NCBI RefSeq assembly: GCF_000003815.2 | Contig: NC_049985.1 | Coordinates: 315,678 to 379,677 of the forward strand | DNA from: Branchiostoma floridae | Lineage: Eukaryota > Chordata > Leptocardii > Amphioxiformes > Branchiostomatidae | DNA: 64,000 nucleotides | Direction: 5' to 3' | Part shown: positions 31,153 through 44,049 of the stretch, piece after piece | Position numbering within the stretch: position 1 is the stretch's first letter | Layout: each line of letters starts with the position of its first letter | The notes under the pieces: model-generated | What the model saw: the letters and a program-made list of their open reading frames with translations, nothing else | What the model was told of the DNA's origin: nothing | Databases searched by the model: none | Translations under genes and position numbers: made by a program

Positions 31153-33156
31153 ATGTACAGCGGCATGAGAAGAGTGATGATCCTGCTGCTAATCGTCCTG
31201 AAAGAGAGCAGGCCGGCAACTGCAGCCTGCAGCAGCATACTACCAGGTGCATACATGTTAGAAATATATGAATTTGTTGCGAAATTCTTAAATGTGATAT
31301 GATATAATATAATATATAGAAGAGTGCTCTCATTTCTAAGCTAACCGAAGTCTATCGCCACAGTCAGTAAGATATCTGAGTAAGTCTCTTATATAATTAG
31401 CAGGCAGAATAAAAGTTATGAACTAACTATGCGGCTCCAAATTCCTACCGTGCGATAGATGTCGGTTATATATTAGCTGACGTTTCAGACATCTTCCTGA
31501 GAGCTTCTAACGAAAATTCTGTTTATTGCAGCTTTATGTTGCTGATGTAGGTGGCGCTATGCGGAAAGAACACAATCCCAAACGTGGCTACATTTTTATC
31601 CCCTCTCGTCGTGGTTCATAACTGGATTTGTGTTCTCGCCGCAAAAGCGCCACCTACATCGGCTACATATAGCAACGAGAATCGGAACTCCACATAGAAG
31701 CTCTAAAGAACATGCCTGATTGGCATAGAAACGTCAGCTTAAATAGTTGTATAAACGAAACCTCTGCTATCCTAATCTCCAAGCAGATTCCCTCCGGTGG
31801 CATAAACCAGTAACATAAGCTGGGGAAGGACTTCAGCTTATGTAACTGTTTTATGCCACCGGAGGAATCTGCTTGGAGATTACTGCTATCCTACAACCTA
31901 CCAACCTAATGACATTGTTTTCGAATCTATGAACGTTATATTTATCATTTATCACAGTAAGCAGTTCTTGTGCAACGACACCAGCCTGCGTTTGCCGCAG
32001 TAACGAGCAGCTCACCGGCGTCCCGCAGGACCTGCCCTCCAACATCACCGCCCTCCTCCTGGACCAGAACTGGATGGAAGCCGTCCACCGGGACAACTTT
32101 TCCCGCTACGGGAGCCTCGAATACCTAGATCTTAGCGATAACTCGTTGTCACGCATCGACAGTAGAACATTCGCCAACCTGACAAACTTACGTCGGCTTG
32201 AGCTGTTCAGAAACCGCATCAACTCCCTCGCGGTTGACGCCTTCGCGGGACTCGACAATCTGGAGACCTTGGCTCTGAGCATAAACTACTTCGAGAGCCT
32301 GGTCGGCACCATGTTTGCTGGGCTGGGTAACCTGGTGAACTTGTACCTCAACGGTTGCTCGATATCATCCATCCAAGGGAACCCGTTCGCGCTACTCGGC
32401 AACCTGAAGGTCTTAAACCTTCATCAGAACCTCCTGACCAGCCTCAGTTCGGACATGTTTAACGGGCTCTACAGTTTAGAAACCCTCACTCTGGATTCTA
32501 ACAAAATCACCAGCATCGAATCCCGCACCTTCTACCACAATGGAAGGCTCAAACTCTTGTCAATGTCGGAGAACAAGATCAGCACCATTCCGGATGGCAC
32601 CTTCGTGAATCAGTACCAGATCCAGTATATTTTATTGTCGAAAAACAGCATCAGCGGCGCTTTTCCAGTTGGAGCGTTCCCGACAATTACGTGGTGGTCG
32701 TCCGTCGAGATGGGAGAAAACCGTATGGAGACCCTACCAGCCACAGCATACGACAAACTGGCCTCCTTTGCATCTGCCATAATCAGCGACAACCCGTGGC
32801 AGTGTGACTGTAGGATGGCTCCCTTTAAGCAAAAGATGAATGGGTCTCACGCGTTTGAAAGCCAGATCATATGTGCAGGGCCCGCTAGCCTTGCAGACAA
32901 AAGCTTGCTCCAAAACGTGAGCGTCGCTGAAATGGTGTGTGCGCAGACAGCGACGTCTCCACCAGATGCCACTCCAACAGCTAACAGTGTTCAGGGGAGC
33001 ACAAGTGCTGACTCGGGCGGGTCGAGTAGCACCACACGTGGACAGCCCGAAATGACGCAAGCCAATGCCGGACCCGCTATTGGCATGTCCTCCCTGCTCG
33101 TGATCCTTGTGGCTTTTCTGGGCAAATTAGCCGTAGTGCCTTATCAATGGCAATAA
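31153..33156 (+). CDS. Secreted/anchored leucine-rich-repeat protein with VLR-like layout
   Basis: Two exons: 31153-31246 and 31958-33156 (donor GTGCAT, acceptor ATCACAG, phase closes). The protein is about 430 residues. A signal peptide (MRRVMILLLIVL..) is followed by an LRR N-terminal cap with Cys (ACVCRSNEQLTGVPQDLP), about eight 24-residue LRRs (LEYLDLSDNSLSRID, LRRLELFRNRINSL, LKVLNLHQNLLTSL, LETLTLDSNKITSI ...) and a C-terminal cap (NPWQCDCRMAPFK.. CAGP .. MVC). A Ser/Thr-rich stalk and a short hydrophobic tail (SSLLVILVAFLGKLAVV) end the protein. The tail suggests membrane or GPI anchoring at the cell surface. The order (caps, LRRs, Thr/Ser stalk, hydrophobic tail) is that of lamprey VLRs and of VLR-like proteins reported in amphioxus, but many LRR receptors share it. 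The intron holds two foldback elements. Confidence 0.85.
31473..31742. mobile_element. Inverted-repeat element in the LRR gene intron
   Basis: The ends TTAGCTGACGTTTC (31473-31486) and GAAACGTCAGCTTAA (31728-31742) are inverted. Inner arms GCTGATGTAGGTGGCGCTA (from 31541) and GCGCCACCTACATCGGC (31647-31663) also pair. This fits a MITE or foldback element without coding capacity. Confidence 0.7.
31773..31882. mobile_element. Compact hairpin element, ~49-bp arms
   Basis: The arms 31773-31822 and 31834-31882 are inverted copies (TAATCTCCAAGCAGATTC, then CTCCGGTGGCATAAA, then CAGTAACATAAGCTG), with about 46 of 49 positions matching and an 11-base loop. TCTCCAAGCAGAT also occurs at 18408 and 20400, so the sequence may be a dispersed family. 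The hairpin ends about 75 bp before the exon 2 acceptor of the LRR gene. Confidence 0.85.
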
Positions 33157-33953
33157 CAATGATCTTTATTGCATATTCCTGCCCAACATGGGATAAATGC
33201 ATTGAGTTGGCATGGATAACTTAAGTATACGTGAAACAGGTTACATCTTATATCATCTAAAATCTACATAGTCTCTTTACTCTTTTTGAAACTTGTGTAA
33301 ACAAATGTACAGAGCTTTTCCAGTACGTTCTATTTATTAGTCGACATAATGTAGTTAAACATTTCGTCCTTGCTTAAACACGCATATTTATTATCTAGTT
33401 GTATTGTACTTATGAGATATTTGCGCATCTCGGTGTACAGTGGGCATTCTAAAAGAAAATGTACTTTATTCCCTACACATGTATCATGACTAGAAAGTAT
33501 ACCTTGGCATGTAAATGTAGCGCCACTTCACCTTTATCCGACAGGTATCCTATATCCGTGGCTTTAACAAAAAGTTACGTAGGGATATCATATCGATGGA
33601 CGGTGATTTCATATTGCAATATTTTCAACATATCTTTTTAGAATGTTGGAGCTTAAAACTACCATTCGTCGACTTATACTATGTTTAAAAAACAACGGAT
33701 ATAGGTTATCCCGCGGAAATAGGGTGGAAATAGGTGACCCAGCGTTTTGTATACAAACAGTAAATTCTTGAGTGTAAAACGTATTTAGATATCTTACACC
33801 GTTGTGATCCATTATATATAATAAGGATATGATCCTATGCAGTACAGTCAAAGCTGCCTAGACCACTGATAAGGGGACCGATAAAATCCGGAAGATAAGG
33901 AACCACTAAACTGTGGTAAAAAAGGTCAAAATGGCCAGGTGTTCCTGTTCTCT

Positions 33954-34026
<73 letters not shown>

Positions 34027-35775
34027 GTGTGTGCGCGTATGTGTGTGTGATTGTGTGTATGTGTGAGCAGCATAACTCGAGAAGACTTTGATGGATCCTG
34101 GTGATATTTAGTAGATGGGTAGGGGTCAGAGAAACGAAGGTCAAGCACTCTGCCACAAGGGATCGAGCTGATTTGCATACAGGGTTCTCAGAAGAGACTT
34201 GTTCTAGTCCAGAGAGATACAGTTCCTTTGTGGTGTCAGTTAAGGTTATTTGTAATATCATGTATTTGTATGTTGTGACCTACGATATGTTTCACCTGTA
34301 TTGTATTGTGGTGTAAAATAAAAAGGGAATTATGTGTCATTTCATTCAAAAACAATCCACTGAAATATCTAATAAAGGAATTTTTGTAAATGAATGTTTT
34401 ATTACGAAGAGGTTTGCACAACATGCAGTGGCAGCCTTCCGTGGATGAACTGCAGTATGATTTACAATTAAAAGTAATATACTAGCTACAAATTTTAAGA
34501 TATATAACGTTACATAAGCTAAACAGCAGACACAAAGCCCACTTTTAACTTATATATATATACTCGTTTAAATGTCAATTCACGCCACTAATAAGTTGAT
34601 GACCTTGTTTATTCACATAACAGAAATATAGTGACACAGTACCTCAGCTGACATATTCAAGACCTGTTCATATATAGAAATCTTTTTACAAAGTGACCTG
34701 CTTACTTTCTAACTTCTTAACCTAAATCACATTCTTTCTAAATTCTCTTCACAAAGCAAACTGGTCATCGTATAAATCGTACAGCAGTGAAGATCAAAGA
34801 AAACAGTGGCAATCACAACGAAAGCCTGTACAACGACACCCTTCACAGCAGCTAAATTTCAGTAAAATAAAACAACTGTTTCCTCGTCATCCCATCATAG
34901 TGCCCATGTGATGACGCCGAATTTTCTATGAAGCCTATATAATCTGATATCTTTACAAAAGACTGTATAGTGAAAGCAGCCCACATACCCTAGCTGATTC
35001 AGACCCCTACCATTTTATTATTGAGTTTGGGCATGCGCAATACTGCCCTCCTGTTGTCAAGGTAAAGCTCAAATGTGTAGAAATAAACGTGGTGAACACG
35101 TCTAAAACACACACGGAATGTACGTGTAGCGCCAACGAAGGCAAAAAGAAAACTCCGTTGAGCACATTATCTAAAACAAACAAATTTAAGTGTTAACTAG
35201 TTTACGGCAGAGAGATATATTGTGTTGCACCACACCGTTCGGGTTATACAATTTCATTTATTTAATCTAGCCAGGAGATACATTCTCAGGTCGTTACTGA
35301 GCCCTATTTTTCAGAAGTTCCTGGGAACAGTAAAAACACAACTGTTAACTTTAAGACAAATTAGCACAATTACTTGTACAATATCAATTACGTAAGTTCC
35401 TATCTTCGGGTAAGGATCGCTAGAAATAAAATCAATCGTTATTCCATTGTGCCTGCAGTTTACTTTTGAATTCCTTTATCGTGTTGCATCGTCTCTTTTC
35501 AGACGTTCCAGAGTTTGTTTGTTCAACCCAGGACTCGGTAACAAATAGACGCCGTGACCTAGCACCGGTGAGTACACCAAGGAGTACCCCAGTATCCGTT
35601 CAATTCACTCGGACAAAATTGTGGCTTCTGGGCCCGACCGGGGCTACATCCCTGACGAGCACCGGTGAAATGTGACCTCAACTTAACGGTAGAGAAGTCC
35701 ATGTAGAGCTATTATGTACGGGGCATTTTGTTCTAATTGCATTTTGTACTTATTTGAGGCTCTTATACTGTTCCT
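33157..35775. other. No gene recognised; TG microsatellite
   Basis: The (TG)n tract spans 33955-34060 and is interrupted near its end. The section at 33846-33915 (ACAGTCAAAGCTGCCTAGACC..) resembles the left end of the MITE at 60535. No coding exon is recognised. Confidence 0.5.
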
Positions 35776-38700
35776 TTATTCTATCAATGCTGTGTGTATG
35801 TCTGTAATCACTAAGATGTATCTAAGAATGCGCAAAGTCTTAAGTGAGACGTCGATGTCAGGATGTTCTGTGTCTTCGCCATGGATTCTCCGCCTCATCT
35901 GAAGTGCTTGCTCAATATAGCTTGCGGCCTTTCTGTAATCACCAAGGTCTCCCCAGGATTTACCCAAGTTGTGAAGTGAGTCGGCGATGTCAGGATGTGC
36001 AGTGTCCTCACCAAAGATACTCCGCACCATCTGTAGTGCCTGTTCATGATAGTTGACAGCCTTCCTGTGATCACCAAGTTTTCTCCAGTCGATACCTAAG
36101 CTGTTAAGTGATCTGGCGATGTCAGGATGTGCAGTGTCCTCACAAAAGATACTCCGTGTCATCTGTAGTGCCTGTTCATGATAGCTGACCGCCTTTCTGT
36201 AATCACCAAGGTTTACCCATCCGTTACCTAAGTTGTGAAGTGAGGCGGCGATGTCAGGATGTGCAGTGTTCTCACCATAGACACTCTGCCTCATCCGTAG
36301 TGACTGTTCATCATAGCTGACCGCCTTTCTGTTATCACCAAGTTTTCTCCAGGCGATACCCAAGTTGTTAAGTGAGCTGGCGATGATAGGATGTGCAGTG
36401 TTCTCACCATAAACAATCTTTTCCATCTGTAGTACATGTTCATGATAGGTAACAGCCTTTTTACAGTTGCCAAGCTTTGTCCAGGCGGTACCCAAGTTAT
36501 TAAGCGATTTCACGATGTCAGGATGTGCAGTTTCCTCACCATAGATACGCCGCATCATCTGACGTGACTGTTCATAATAGATGACCGCCTTTCGTTGATT
36601 CCCAAGGTCACTCCAGGCGTTACCCAAGTTGTTAAGTGAGCCGGCGATATCAGGATGTGCAGTGTTCTCACCATAGATAGTCCGCCTCATCTGTAGTGCC
36701 TGTTCATGATAGCTGACCGCCTTTCTGTAATCAAAAAGGTCGTACCAGGCTCCGCCCAAGTTATTAAGTGAGGCGGCGATGTCAGGATGTGCAGTGTCCT
36801 CACCAAAGAAACTCCGGTTCATCTGTAGTGCCTGCTCATAATAGCTGGTCGCCTTTCTGTGATCCCCAAGGGTTTTCCAGGCGGTACCCAAGTTGTTAAT
36901 TGAGATGGCGATGCAAGGATGTGCAGTGTCCTCACCATAGATACTCCGGTTCATCTGTAGTGACTGTTCAAAATAGCTGACCGCATTTCTGTTATCACCA
37001 AGCTCACTCCAGGCGGCACCCAAGTTGTTAAGTGAGTCGGCGATGTCAGGATGCGCCGTGTCCTCACCATAGATACTCCGCTTCATCTGTAGTGTCTGTC
37101 GACGATAGTTGACTGCCTGTCTATGATCACCAAGGTTCGTCCAAGCCATACCCAAGTTGTTAAGTGAGTCGGCAACATCACTATGTGTAGTGTTGTCACC
37201 ATGTTTCGATAGATAATTGTGCAGTGTTTGCTCTGTGCATGTCAAGAAATGGTGAAAATCGCACAGACTTTTATATACCTCTGCTTGCAGTTTTGAAGAA
37301 TTGTCAAAGAAGATCGGTGGCTTTTCCAAGTGCTGAGAATTGGCCAGATGTGAAATAAAGTGCTTCAGGGGTCTCTCTGTGTAATAGTACCTCATGAGCT
37401 GCTTTGTATTTGAGATGTAAAACACTTTCCGTAATTTCTCCCCAATGCCCGTATCGGACGATATTGACGATAAGATTGACATGTTCTCCACCTGCCCACG
37501 GTTATTCATGTATGTCCGCCGCCTCAGTTCTGCTGAGATACTGACCAGCACCATCAAGTGATGTGCGTTCTCACTACTGACGACTCCACTGTCTCTTAGG
37601 TTCTGAATAGTCTCCCAGATTGTGGTCGGTTCTATGCCATAAAGTAGCGCCCAATAGGACACTGCAAGACTCGAAAATCGATATATTTCCTTTTTTACAT
37701 TCAGCAGCCTCGCAGTAAGAACCTGGGTCTGAAACAGTGGTACATTGTCACTCAGCACAATATCTGCCATTAACAAATGAACTGTCCGGTCGTTTTCTTC
37801 CAGTTGCTGAGTCCATAACGACCTGTACTCATCGACCAAGCCCTGATCTCCTGCGATAAAGGACACATTTCCAAGTACACTAGCAAGGTGGTAGCCTTTC
37901 TTTAAATGGTACGTAAGGTCGTCTTTTAGGATGTTGGTCATGTTGCTTGGAGTGTGAATAAGTTCACTTGATACTGTGTTATTTCTACCTCTGCCCAATG
38001 GAGTCTTGCATGCATGCGGCATGGCTCCATCGAACGCAAAACCGCGCGGTGTTACTGAGTCATAAAACCAGCTGTCCAGTGGGTCGTTTGAGTAGAAATC
38101 ATTCAGAGACTTAATCCCCATGGCCGGGAAAATGGTTTCTCCCAGATTTATCACTTTGAGATGCAAATAATGAGTAAGATTGCGGAAATAACTAACGTTA
38201 TGTTCGGTTTCCTCCTCTACTAAAATGGCAAACTCCAGATCAGAGTATGGAGTTACCAACCCTGTGGCTTGTGAACCCAAACCTATCATTGCGTACTTAC
38301 AGGGAGGGGGACCCATTACCTCCATGCATTCATCTACAAGGCCAGCTATGAACGTTTTACGCTGATCAACAAGTGTCTGAAACAATGCTTTAATTGCTTC
38401 CACTCTCTGCATCTCCACTTCTTTTATCTTAGGGTCATTCTCATCAACACTATATGGATCTACCTCTTGTTCAATTCTTTTGATCTCTTTTTCTACGTAG
38501 TCCCTATCAGCCTTCAAACTCAATTTGTATTTCTCTGTATCATCACTGTCTACCTTCTGTTCCATCTTCAGGACTTCCTTGACAAATACTTGAGTTATTT
38601 TCTGAATTCTTTCCCCTATGTCTTCTCTCCTTGACCTTACCAGTGCTGCATTACAGAGTGCTGCAGCCTTGGTGAAGTCGCCTCCGTCCTTTGACTGGAT

Positions 38701-41239
38701 TCCTCTCTTCAGATAGACTTCGCCCAGCTTGTACAGGGGCTCTGCCTCCTTCCTGTGTTGACCTGTAACAAATGTTACAAATCATGATGATCGTAATGTT
38801 GTATTCTTATTCTCTTGTCTGTAGCCTTTTGAGTGTGAACATGCAGCACAATTTGGATGTTTTTGGTACCGATACAAATGAGGACCCTGTTTACATCATT
38901 GATATAATACGGAGGATCTTCAGAACTAGAGGCATGGTAGACTAATTTGACTAATTGATGATAATTTATGTAAGTCTTACCTTTAACATGAACGGTCTTA
39001 AGCGCAGCTGCAAAGCTTTGTTCTGCTGTGTCCAGGTCTCCACTTTTCATGGCATTGCAGCCCTCCTGTAGATGTTCTTCATATGTTCTGTAACAACGAA
39101 ATGCATACCATTCACAAAGTAACACAAAATTTAAAACTCTACAAAATGATTTATTAGTACGAATTTCATCTATTCTGGTGGTAAAACGCTACTGAAGTAA
39201 AGGGGAACTATTTTTCATTACTATGAGATCATGTACTGATAACAGTTTTAAAATTCTAGCATTCTTAAACTTTGTTTACTGCTACGCCAAAAGTAGTTAC
39301 TCGAGCAACTGGATATGATTTTAGAACCGGTCAGACGTTTCAACTACTATCCAGTACTTTTCATTAGTGACACTTTGCTTACTGCTGTTTGGCAAGGTAG
39401 AAATGGGCATTGCGTTCTTTTTTCACACTAATGTAAAATTTCAAACCTGTCCCCGTCGCCCTGTGTTGCGTTTGAAACTTGTCCTGTTGTTCTTCTGTAA
39501 AGAAAAATAAGGTTGTCATGAATCACATGTCCTAAATGGGTTAATGTATATTATGCACAAGTCATTTAGACTAATTGGATTAACTGGTGATAATTGTAAG
39601 TTAAGATTTTTGGGAGTAGTTTACGAACGGGTCCGAATCCTACAATCCTTACATTTTCCTTCCCACTATGACACCTGCCCAAAAAACAGATTCGACAAAC
39701 AGATTTTGTGTTATCTTCGCATATTTTTATCATATGATAAAGCTTGATTTAAAGCGTTAAGGTTCAACTCCTACAATTACAATCTTTTTAACAAGTTACA
39801 ATGATAAGAACTTATATCAAAGGATCATTTCATTTCAAACACTTATGAAAAACCAAAAAAGAAATGAGTGACACTAACTTGTCATCGTCAACTCGTATCG
39901 CGTTTTCAGCTTTCTGCAGTTCCGGGGCACTGATAAGGAATAATAAAATGTCTATTTTATGATTATTCTTCAATTCATATACATGTAACAGTCTGTAGAT
40001 ACCTGATACAAAGATAGTCAAAATCAAATCAGAAATAACCAGCCTTCCCTGTACCTACCTGTGCAGACGGCTCGTGCCGTCATCGATGACGTCGCTAGAG
40101 GGAGTAGCTGAGGAGGGAAAGACGTGGTCCTTCCGCCCTCTGACGTCATGTTGTCGCTGCGTACGTGCTGACCTCTACGTTAACAAGTCATGAATAATAA
40201 ACTGCTGTGAGATCGAGTTTTCAAACGCATAATTTTTTCGTGTGTATGTTGTAAATGTGATGACTGGCTCTTGGTATAGGAATAATTGAATGGATTCTTG
40301 ATTGTCGTCATGTCGTCCTTCGACAAGCCAGAACAAACATGGTGAAAATACACTCACTATTTTTTCCTAAAAATACAGAACACACGAAACGAAATCATAA
40401 CCTTGTAGGTACAAGAAAAACAATGAGCTGCCATGTCAATGATCATGAAATAAGTTACTATCGTTCTACTGGAAAACTTACCAACTAAATACTTCTGTTT
40501 CATGATTTTCCGTTCAATGTCTGCATAGTTCACTCACCTTGATGTTTTGTATGGTTATGTCCTGCCTGATTTTTGTCGTATGCAGTAAGCGATGAACAAG
40601 GACAACTGTCCCCTGAACGTTGTGACACCGCGCCAGTGCCTTGTTGTACAGAGCAGACGCTCTGGTCAAGTCTCTAGTGTCCAGAGTTTCTGTTCCTCTT
40701 TTCAGGTACACGTCACCGAGGCTTTTCATCGCTTCTGTTTCTAACATGCTATTGTCCTTTACAATTCCCTCTACCAACAACTGTGCGTATCCAACCAGCA
40801 CAGAGTCTGTGTTACCACCGGCAGCCCATTTCTTGTCCAGGTCTTGAAACTTTGCTGCCACCTTTGCAGGTGTAGTCGTCTCATTGTCTTTTGTTGGCTG
40901 TTCTTTACCCTGTGACCCCTTTGACAACACCCTTTGTAAAAGTTTCTCCGCGTATTCGTATCGGTGTTCTATACCTTCTCCCTGATCCCGATGGTCACAC
41001 CGGACCACAGCAGCTATGTAAAGCGCCAAAGCCCTGTTGAACTTCCCTACGTCCTTCCCGAGTCTTCCCTTCTCCAAGTTCACGTCGCCCAGACTTTTGA
41101 GCAGCTCCACTTCCGCCAGCCTGTCCATGTCAGCCATGGCGTCCACCAGGGCACGGAGGTAGCCTGTCTCCGCACGGGCTAGTCCGTACCTCCTGCCCTT
41201 CGCGTCCGCCTCACGGAGTTTCTCACAGACCCTCAACAT
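35776..41239 (-). CDS. Nucleotidyltransferase-TPR protein, 1330 aa
   Basis: Six minus-strand exons: 40538-41239, 40059-40156, 39879-39929, 39447-39494, 38981-39087 and 35776-38762. All GT-AG junctions close in phase (1331 codons with stop). I start at the ATG at 41239 (CGCCATGT). Part one (residues ~1-400) has three helical-repeat modules with a [10 protein letters not shown]-type signature ([36 protein letters not shown]), which look like degenerate TPRs. Next comes a nucleotidyltransferase-like domain around residues 480-650, with [20 protein letters not shown]: the G-S...D-x-E pattern of the GlnD/DUF294-type fold. The C-terminal ~460 residues are ten 44-residue kinesin-light-chain-type TPRs (SLNNLG.AW..LGD.RKAV.Y.EQ.LQM) plus a partial one. 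The substrate is unknown; similar genes are multicopy in some invertebrates as I recall. The stop codon is part of an AATAAA. Confidence 0.85.
35830..37200 (-). repeat. Ten-copy 132-bp coding repeat (TPR array)
   Basis: Each 132-bp unit encodes one 44-residue TPR ending in a [10 protein letters not shown]-like linker. DNA identity between units is visibly high (for example ATGTCAGGATGTGCAGTGTC recurs in most), so the array probably changes in copy number by unequal exchange. No stop or frameshift is seen within it. Confidence 0.9.
39286..39375. repeat. Dispersed repeat, partial copy (intron of the TPR gene)
   Basis: The core AGTAGTTACTCGAGCAACTGGATATGATTTTAGAAC...TCAGACGTTTCAACTA closely matches the foldback element at 54667-54830. 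Only the left part is present here. Confidence 0.7.
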
Positions 41240-41472
41240 GGCGAACCGCTGAGAGAACACTTGTAAAACTGGCAATCTGTACTGGTCTCCTTGTTAGCTT
41301 TGTGCTCGTGGCATAAACAAACACAGGTCTGGACAAACATCTCACTGGCACTGCTGGTTTCAACATTACATCATCCGTCCGTCGATAACAAGGTTCAAAA
41401 GTTTAGCATGGCATACCTTTGGACTTCGTGATAGACAGGCCTAGCTAATACTCATAACCACGACAGGTAGTG

Positions 41473-42054
41473 TACGAGGGGCGTGCAATAAGTAATGGTC
41501 CTGACCCACTTCCAGTTGTCTGATCTAAATGAAATTTTGTATGTGTAATAATTCATATCTCTATGGGTTATGTTGCAAAAGACAGCTCTGAACTAATTGT
41601 GGTTTCTGATCTACTGGTGTTTGAACTTAGTCAGGTGCGAAATGGACCAGGTGTGAAATGGAACCAGTTGAGTGTCGCGCAGTGATCCGGTTTTTGTATT
41701 TGAAAGGACGCACACCAAAGAAGACTTTTGATGAAATAAATGAAACTTATGGTGATGATGCCCCATAATATGACCTTGTAAAACGCTGGCATCCTGAATT
41801 CAAACGTGGCTGGAAGTCTGTGGAAACAGCTCCCAGACCTGGTCGTCCCTCTTGTGCCATTGATGAGGCATCAGTTGGAGGACCAACCTGGGGTGTCCTA
41901 CAAAATCGGTGTCCAGAGGTGCATCAAACGATGAGAGAAATGCATAACTCTGGGTGATTCCTATGAAGAGAAAGACTAATAACTGTGCCAAGTTTCATTA
42001 ATCTCCTGCTATGGGAAATGGGTCAGGACCATTACTAATTGCACGCCCCTCGTA
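41473..42054 (+). mobile_element. Tc1/mariner-type relic with ~34-bp inverted ends
   Basis: TA dinucleotides at 41473-41474 and 42053-42054 flank ends CGAGGGGCGTGCAATAAGTA and, inverted, CGAGGGGCGTGCAATTAGTA, both followed by ATGGTCCTGACCCA (one mismatch). Inside, from 41658, a frame reads MEPVECRAVIRFLYLKGRTP, then TFDEINETYGDDAP, stop, YDLVKRWHPEFKRG, APRPGRPS: the helix-turn-helix start of a mariner transposase. The catalytic DDE/D part has been lost, and a TAA (41767-41769) breaks the frame. It is a defective, internally deleted copy about 578 bp long. Confidence 0.88.
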
Positions 42055-43015
42055 CATCTATTTTTCATGTCAGGTCTCAAATTTAAGGGCTTCTCATAGT
42101 CGTTATAAGTCGATACAACGAGTCTACGACAGCAGACTGGGGGCATTCTTGCGGACAATCGTACAAAACTCAGCTGTCTTGTGACAGAAGTAGCCTGTCG
42201 CAGATCCCTGTCGACGGTGCAGTTTTCCGTTTCATAAACGGTCCTTTCCATATAACTAACCAGTTTCACCGGTATCGTAGCGTTTCATGACTTTTTGCAA
42301 CAAGAAGAAAATAAAAGTCTGAATATGGACCAACTTTTTAATCACAAATATACGGCAGTATTGTGTGGATGGTTAAAAAAAGTATTGAAAAGGGAAGTAC
42401 ATCACTTTGGGTTAAAACTTCAAAATCAAAGAGCTCGAGTCTAAACCCAAATCTTTAATCGAGTACAATTTGGATTACATAGAATTGCTAATTGCTACAA
42501 TTGCTAGATATACTTATTGGAACGGAGCGGTCATTATTTTAACATACCAGCAGTAATGATAATATATGCCAATGAACCATAGATGAATTAAGCATAGCTA
42601 GAAAGGCGTTAGTTGCAAGTAATACGGGATGTTTACCGTCACATGGTCTAGCCAAACACACCACCGCTCTGTTTATTCTAACACAAACACAGGCACATAC
42701 ATTGTGACCAGCATCTCCAGCTCTGTCCTACAACTTGCTACATTATGTGATCCCACCACCACGGGGTGTATGGGTTTGTATCTAGATATAGTCAACACTA
42801 GTATTCCAGTTGTCCCTTTGTATAACAATATTTATCACAGTTCATTATTGATGATATTCATCACAGTTCATTGTTACATTCATATTCCCTATCTTGTTTG
42901 TACCAAGTACTGGCAATTAGCCTACGGGCATGAACTTGCAAATAAAACTTTCCTTGTATTCACAACTTCTACAATCTTATCCAGGAGATTACATCTGATG
43001 AACACTGAAAGAAGC
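42055..43015. other. No gene recognised
   Basis: Intergenic DNA between the mariner relic and the 3' end of the decayed TRIM-like copy. No domain or splice structure is visible. Confidence 0.5.
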
Positions 43016-44049
43016 TCATTTCATAATCAAAACCTTCAAATGGCTGTTGGAAAAAGAAAATTCAGAAACGACCAAATGCTCGTCGAGAGTCAGCGCCAGT
43101 CCCGTTGGACTGAACAGTCCGTGATCTTCGTGTGTCAGCACGTGCCTGATAAACATGCCGTCCCGACTGAACACGGAAACGCGATCGTTCCAATAGTCAG
43201 CCACGATGATGTTGTCTTCGCCGTCCGTGATGACGGAACAGGGGTAATGCAGCTGACCAGGTCCGTAGCCACGTGACCCGCACGTGAACAGATGACGGCC
43301 GGCCATGTCAAATATCTTCACGTTGTGGTTGTCAAAGTCACTGACGATGATTTGGTCGCTGCTGTTCACGGTCACACGGAGGAAGGAACCAAACTTTTGC
43401 TAACCTTGACCTTTGTCCCCGAACTTCATAATGACGTCACCACTGGAACTGAGTACGCAAACTTGGTGCCCAATAGTGACGATGATGCGTCCCAAACCGT
43501 CAACAGCGACGCCTTTCGTAGTTTTACGTTTCTTTGCAGCCCCTGTCACCTGGATGACACGTAACTCCTTCCCTTCTTTGTCCAGTACGTGAATCCTGTG
43601 TTCGTCTCCTGTCACCAACAGCTCACCGTTTGTCAGTGCCGCCACACATTTTGGCTTGAACTCCAGATCGACTTTCCCCTTGAAAGACCCATCTTTGTCC
43701 AGAAATTGCAGACGTCACGGTCAGCAACAACAATGTCTCCCTCCGCGGTGACGGCAAGCGAAGTCGGAACCTTGAACTGTCCATCTCCACTGCCCCACTT
43801 CCCGACCGTTTTGACCAGTTTGAAACTGCCATCGCCATTCCCGATCACCGCGTTCGGTCGCACCTGCGTGGAAGCTCGGTTGAATTGCAGGTCTTGAATT
43901 TTGTGGGGCTTGGTCGCTTTCAACCGACGGTGGATGTAATAACATGCCTGACAGAGACATTCGGTGCAGTCCTCACAGTAAAACTCGGCCAAGTTCATAT
44001 CCTTACAAACCGTACAAGGGACTCCATCCTTTACTTGGAAATACTTCAA
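43016..44049 (-). pseudogene. Decayed B-box/NHL copy (partial tandem duplicate of the TRIM-like gene)
   Basis: It aligns with the B-box and NHL part of the gene at 44046-45441 but has no RING. It begins DGVPCTVCKDMNLAEFYC and keeps the B-box cysteines. A small deletion after VVADRDV (about 43709) shifts the frame, and the NHL repeats then continue in another frame (LQFLDKDGSF.. to about 43405). A TAG follows at GDKGQG (about 43400) where the paralogue has a Gln. The last blade (TVNSSDQIIVSDFDNHNVK.. to 43016) follows in the original NHL frame. Loss of the RING, one frameshift and one stop make it a pseudogene. Its 5' edge abuts the 3' end of the intact copy, so the pair arose by tandem duplication. 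Confidence 0.82.

Noticed and set aside
33906-34261. His/Thr-repeat proteins on the minus strand
   Set aside because: They are translations of a (TG)n/(CA)n microsatellite.
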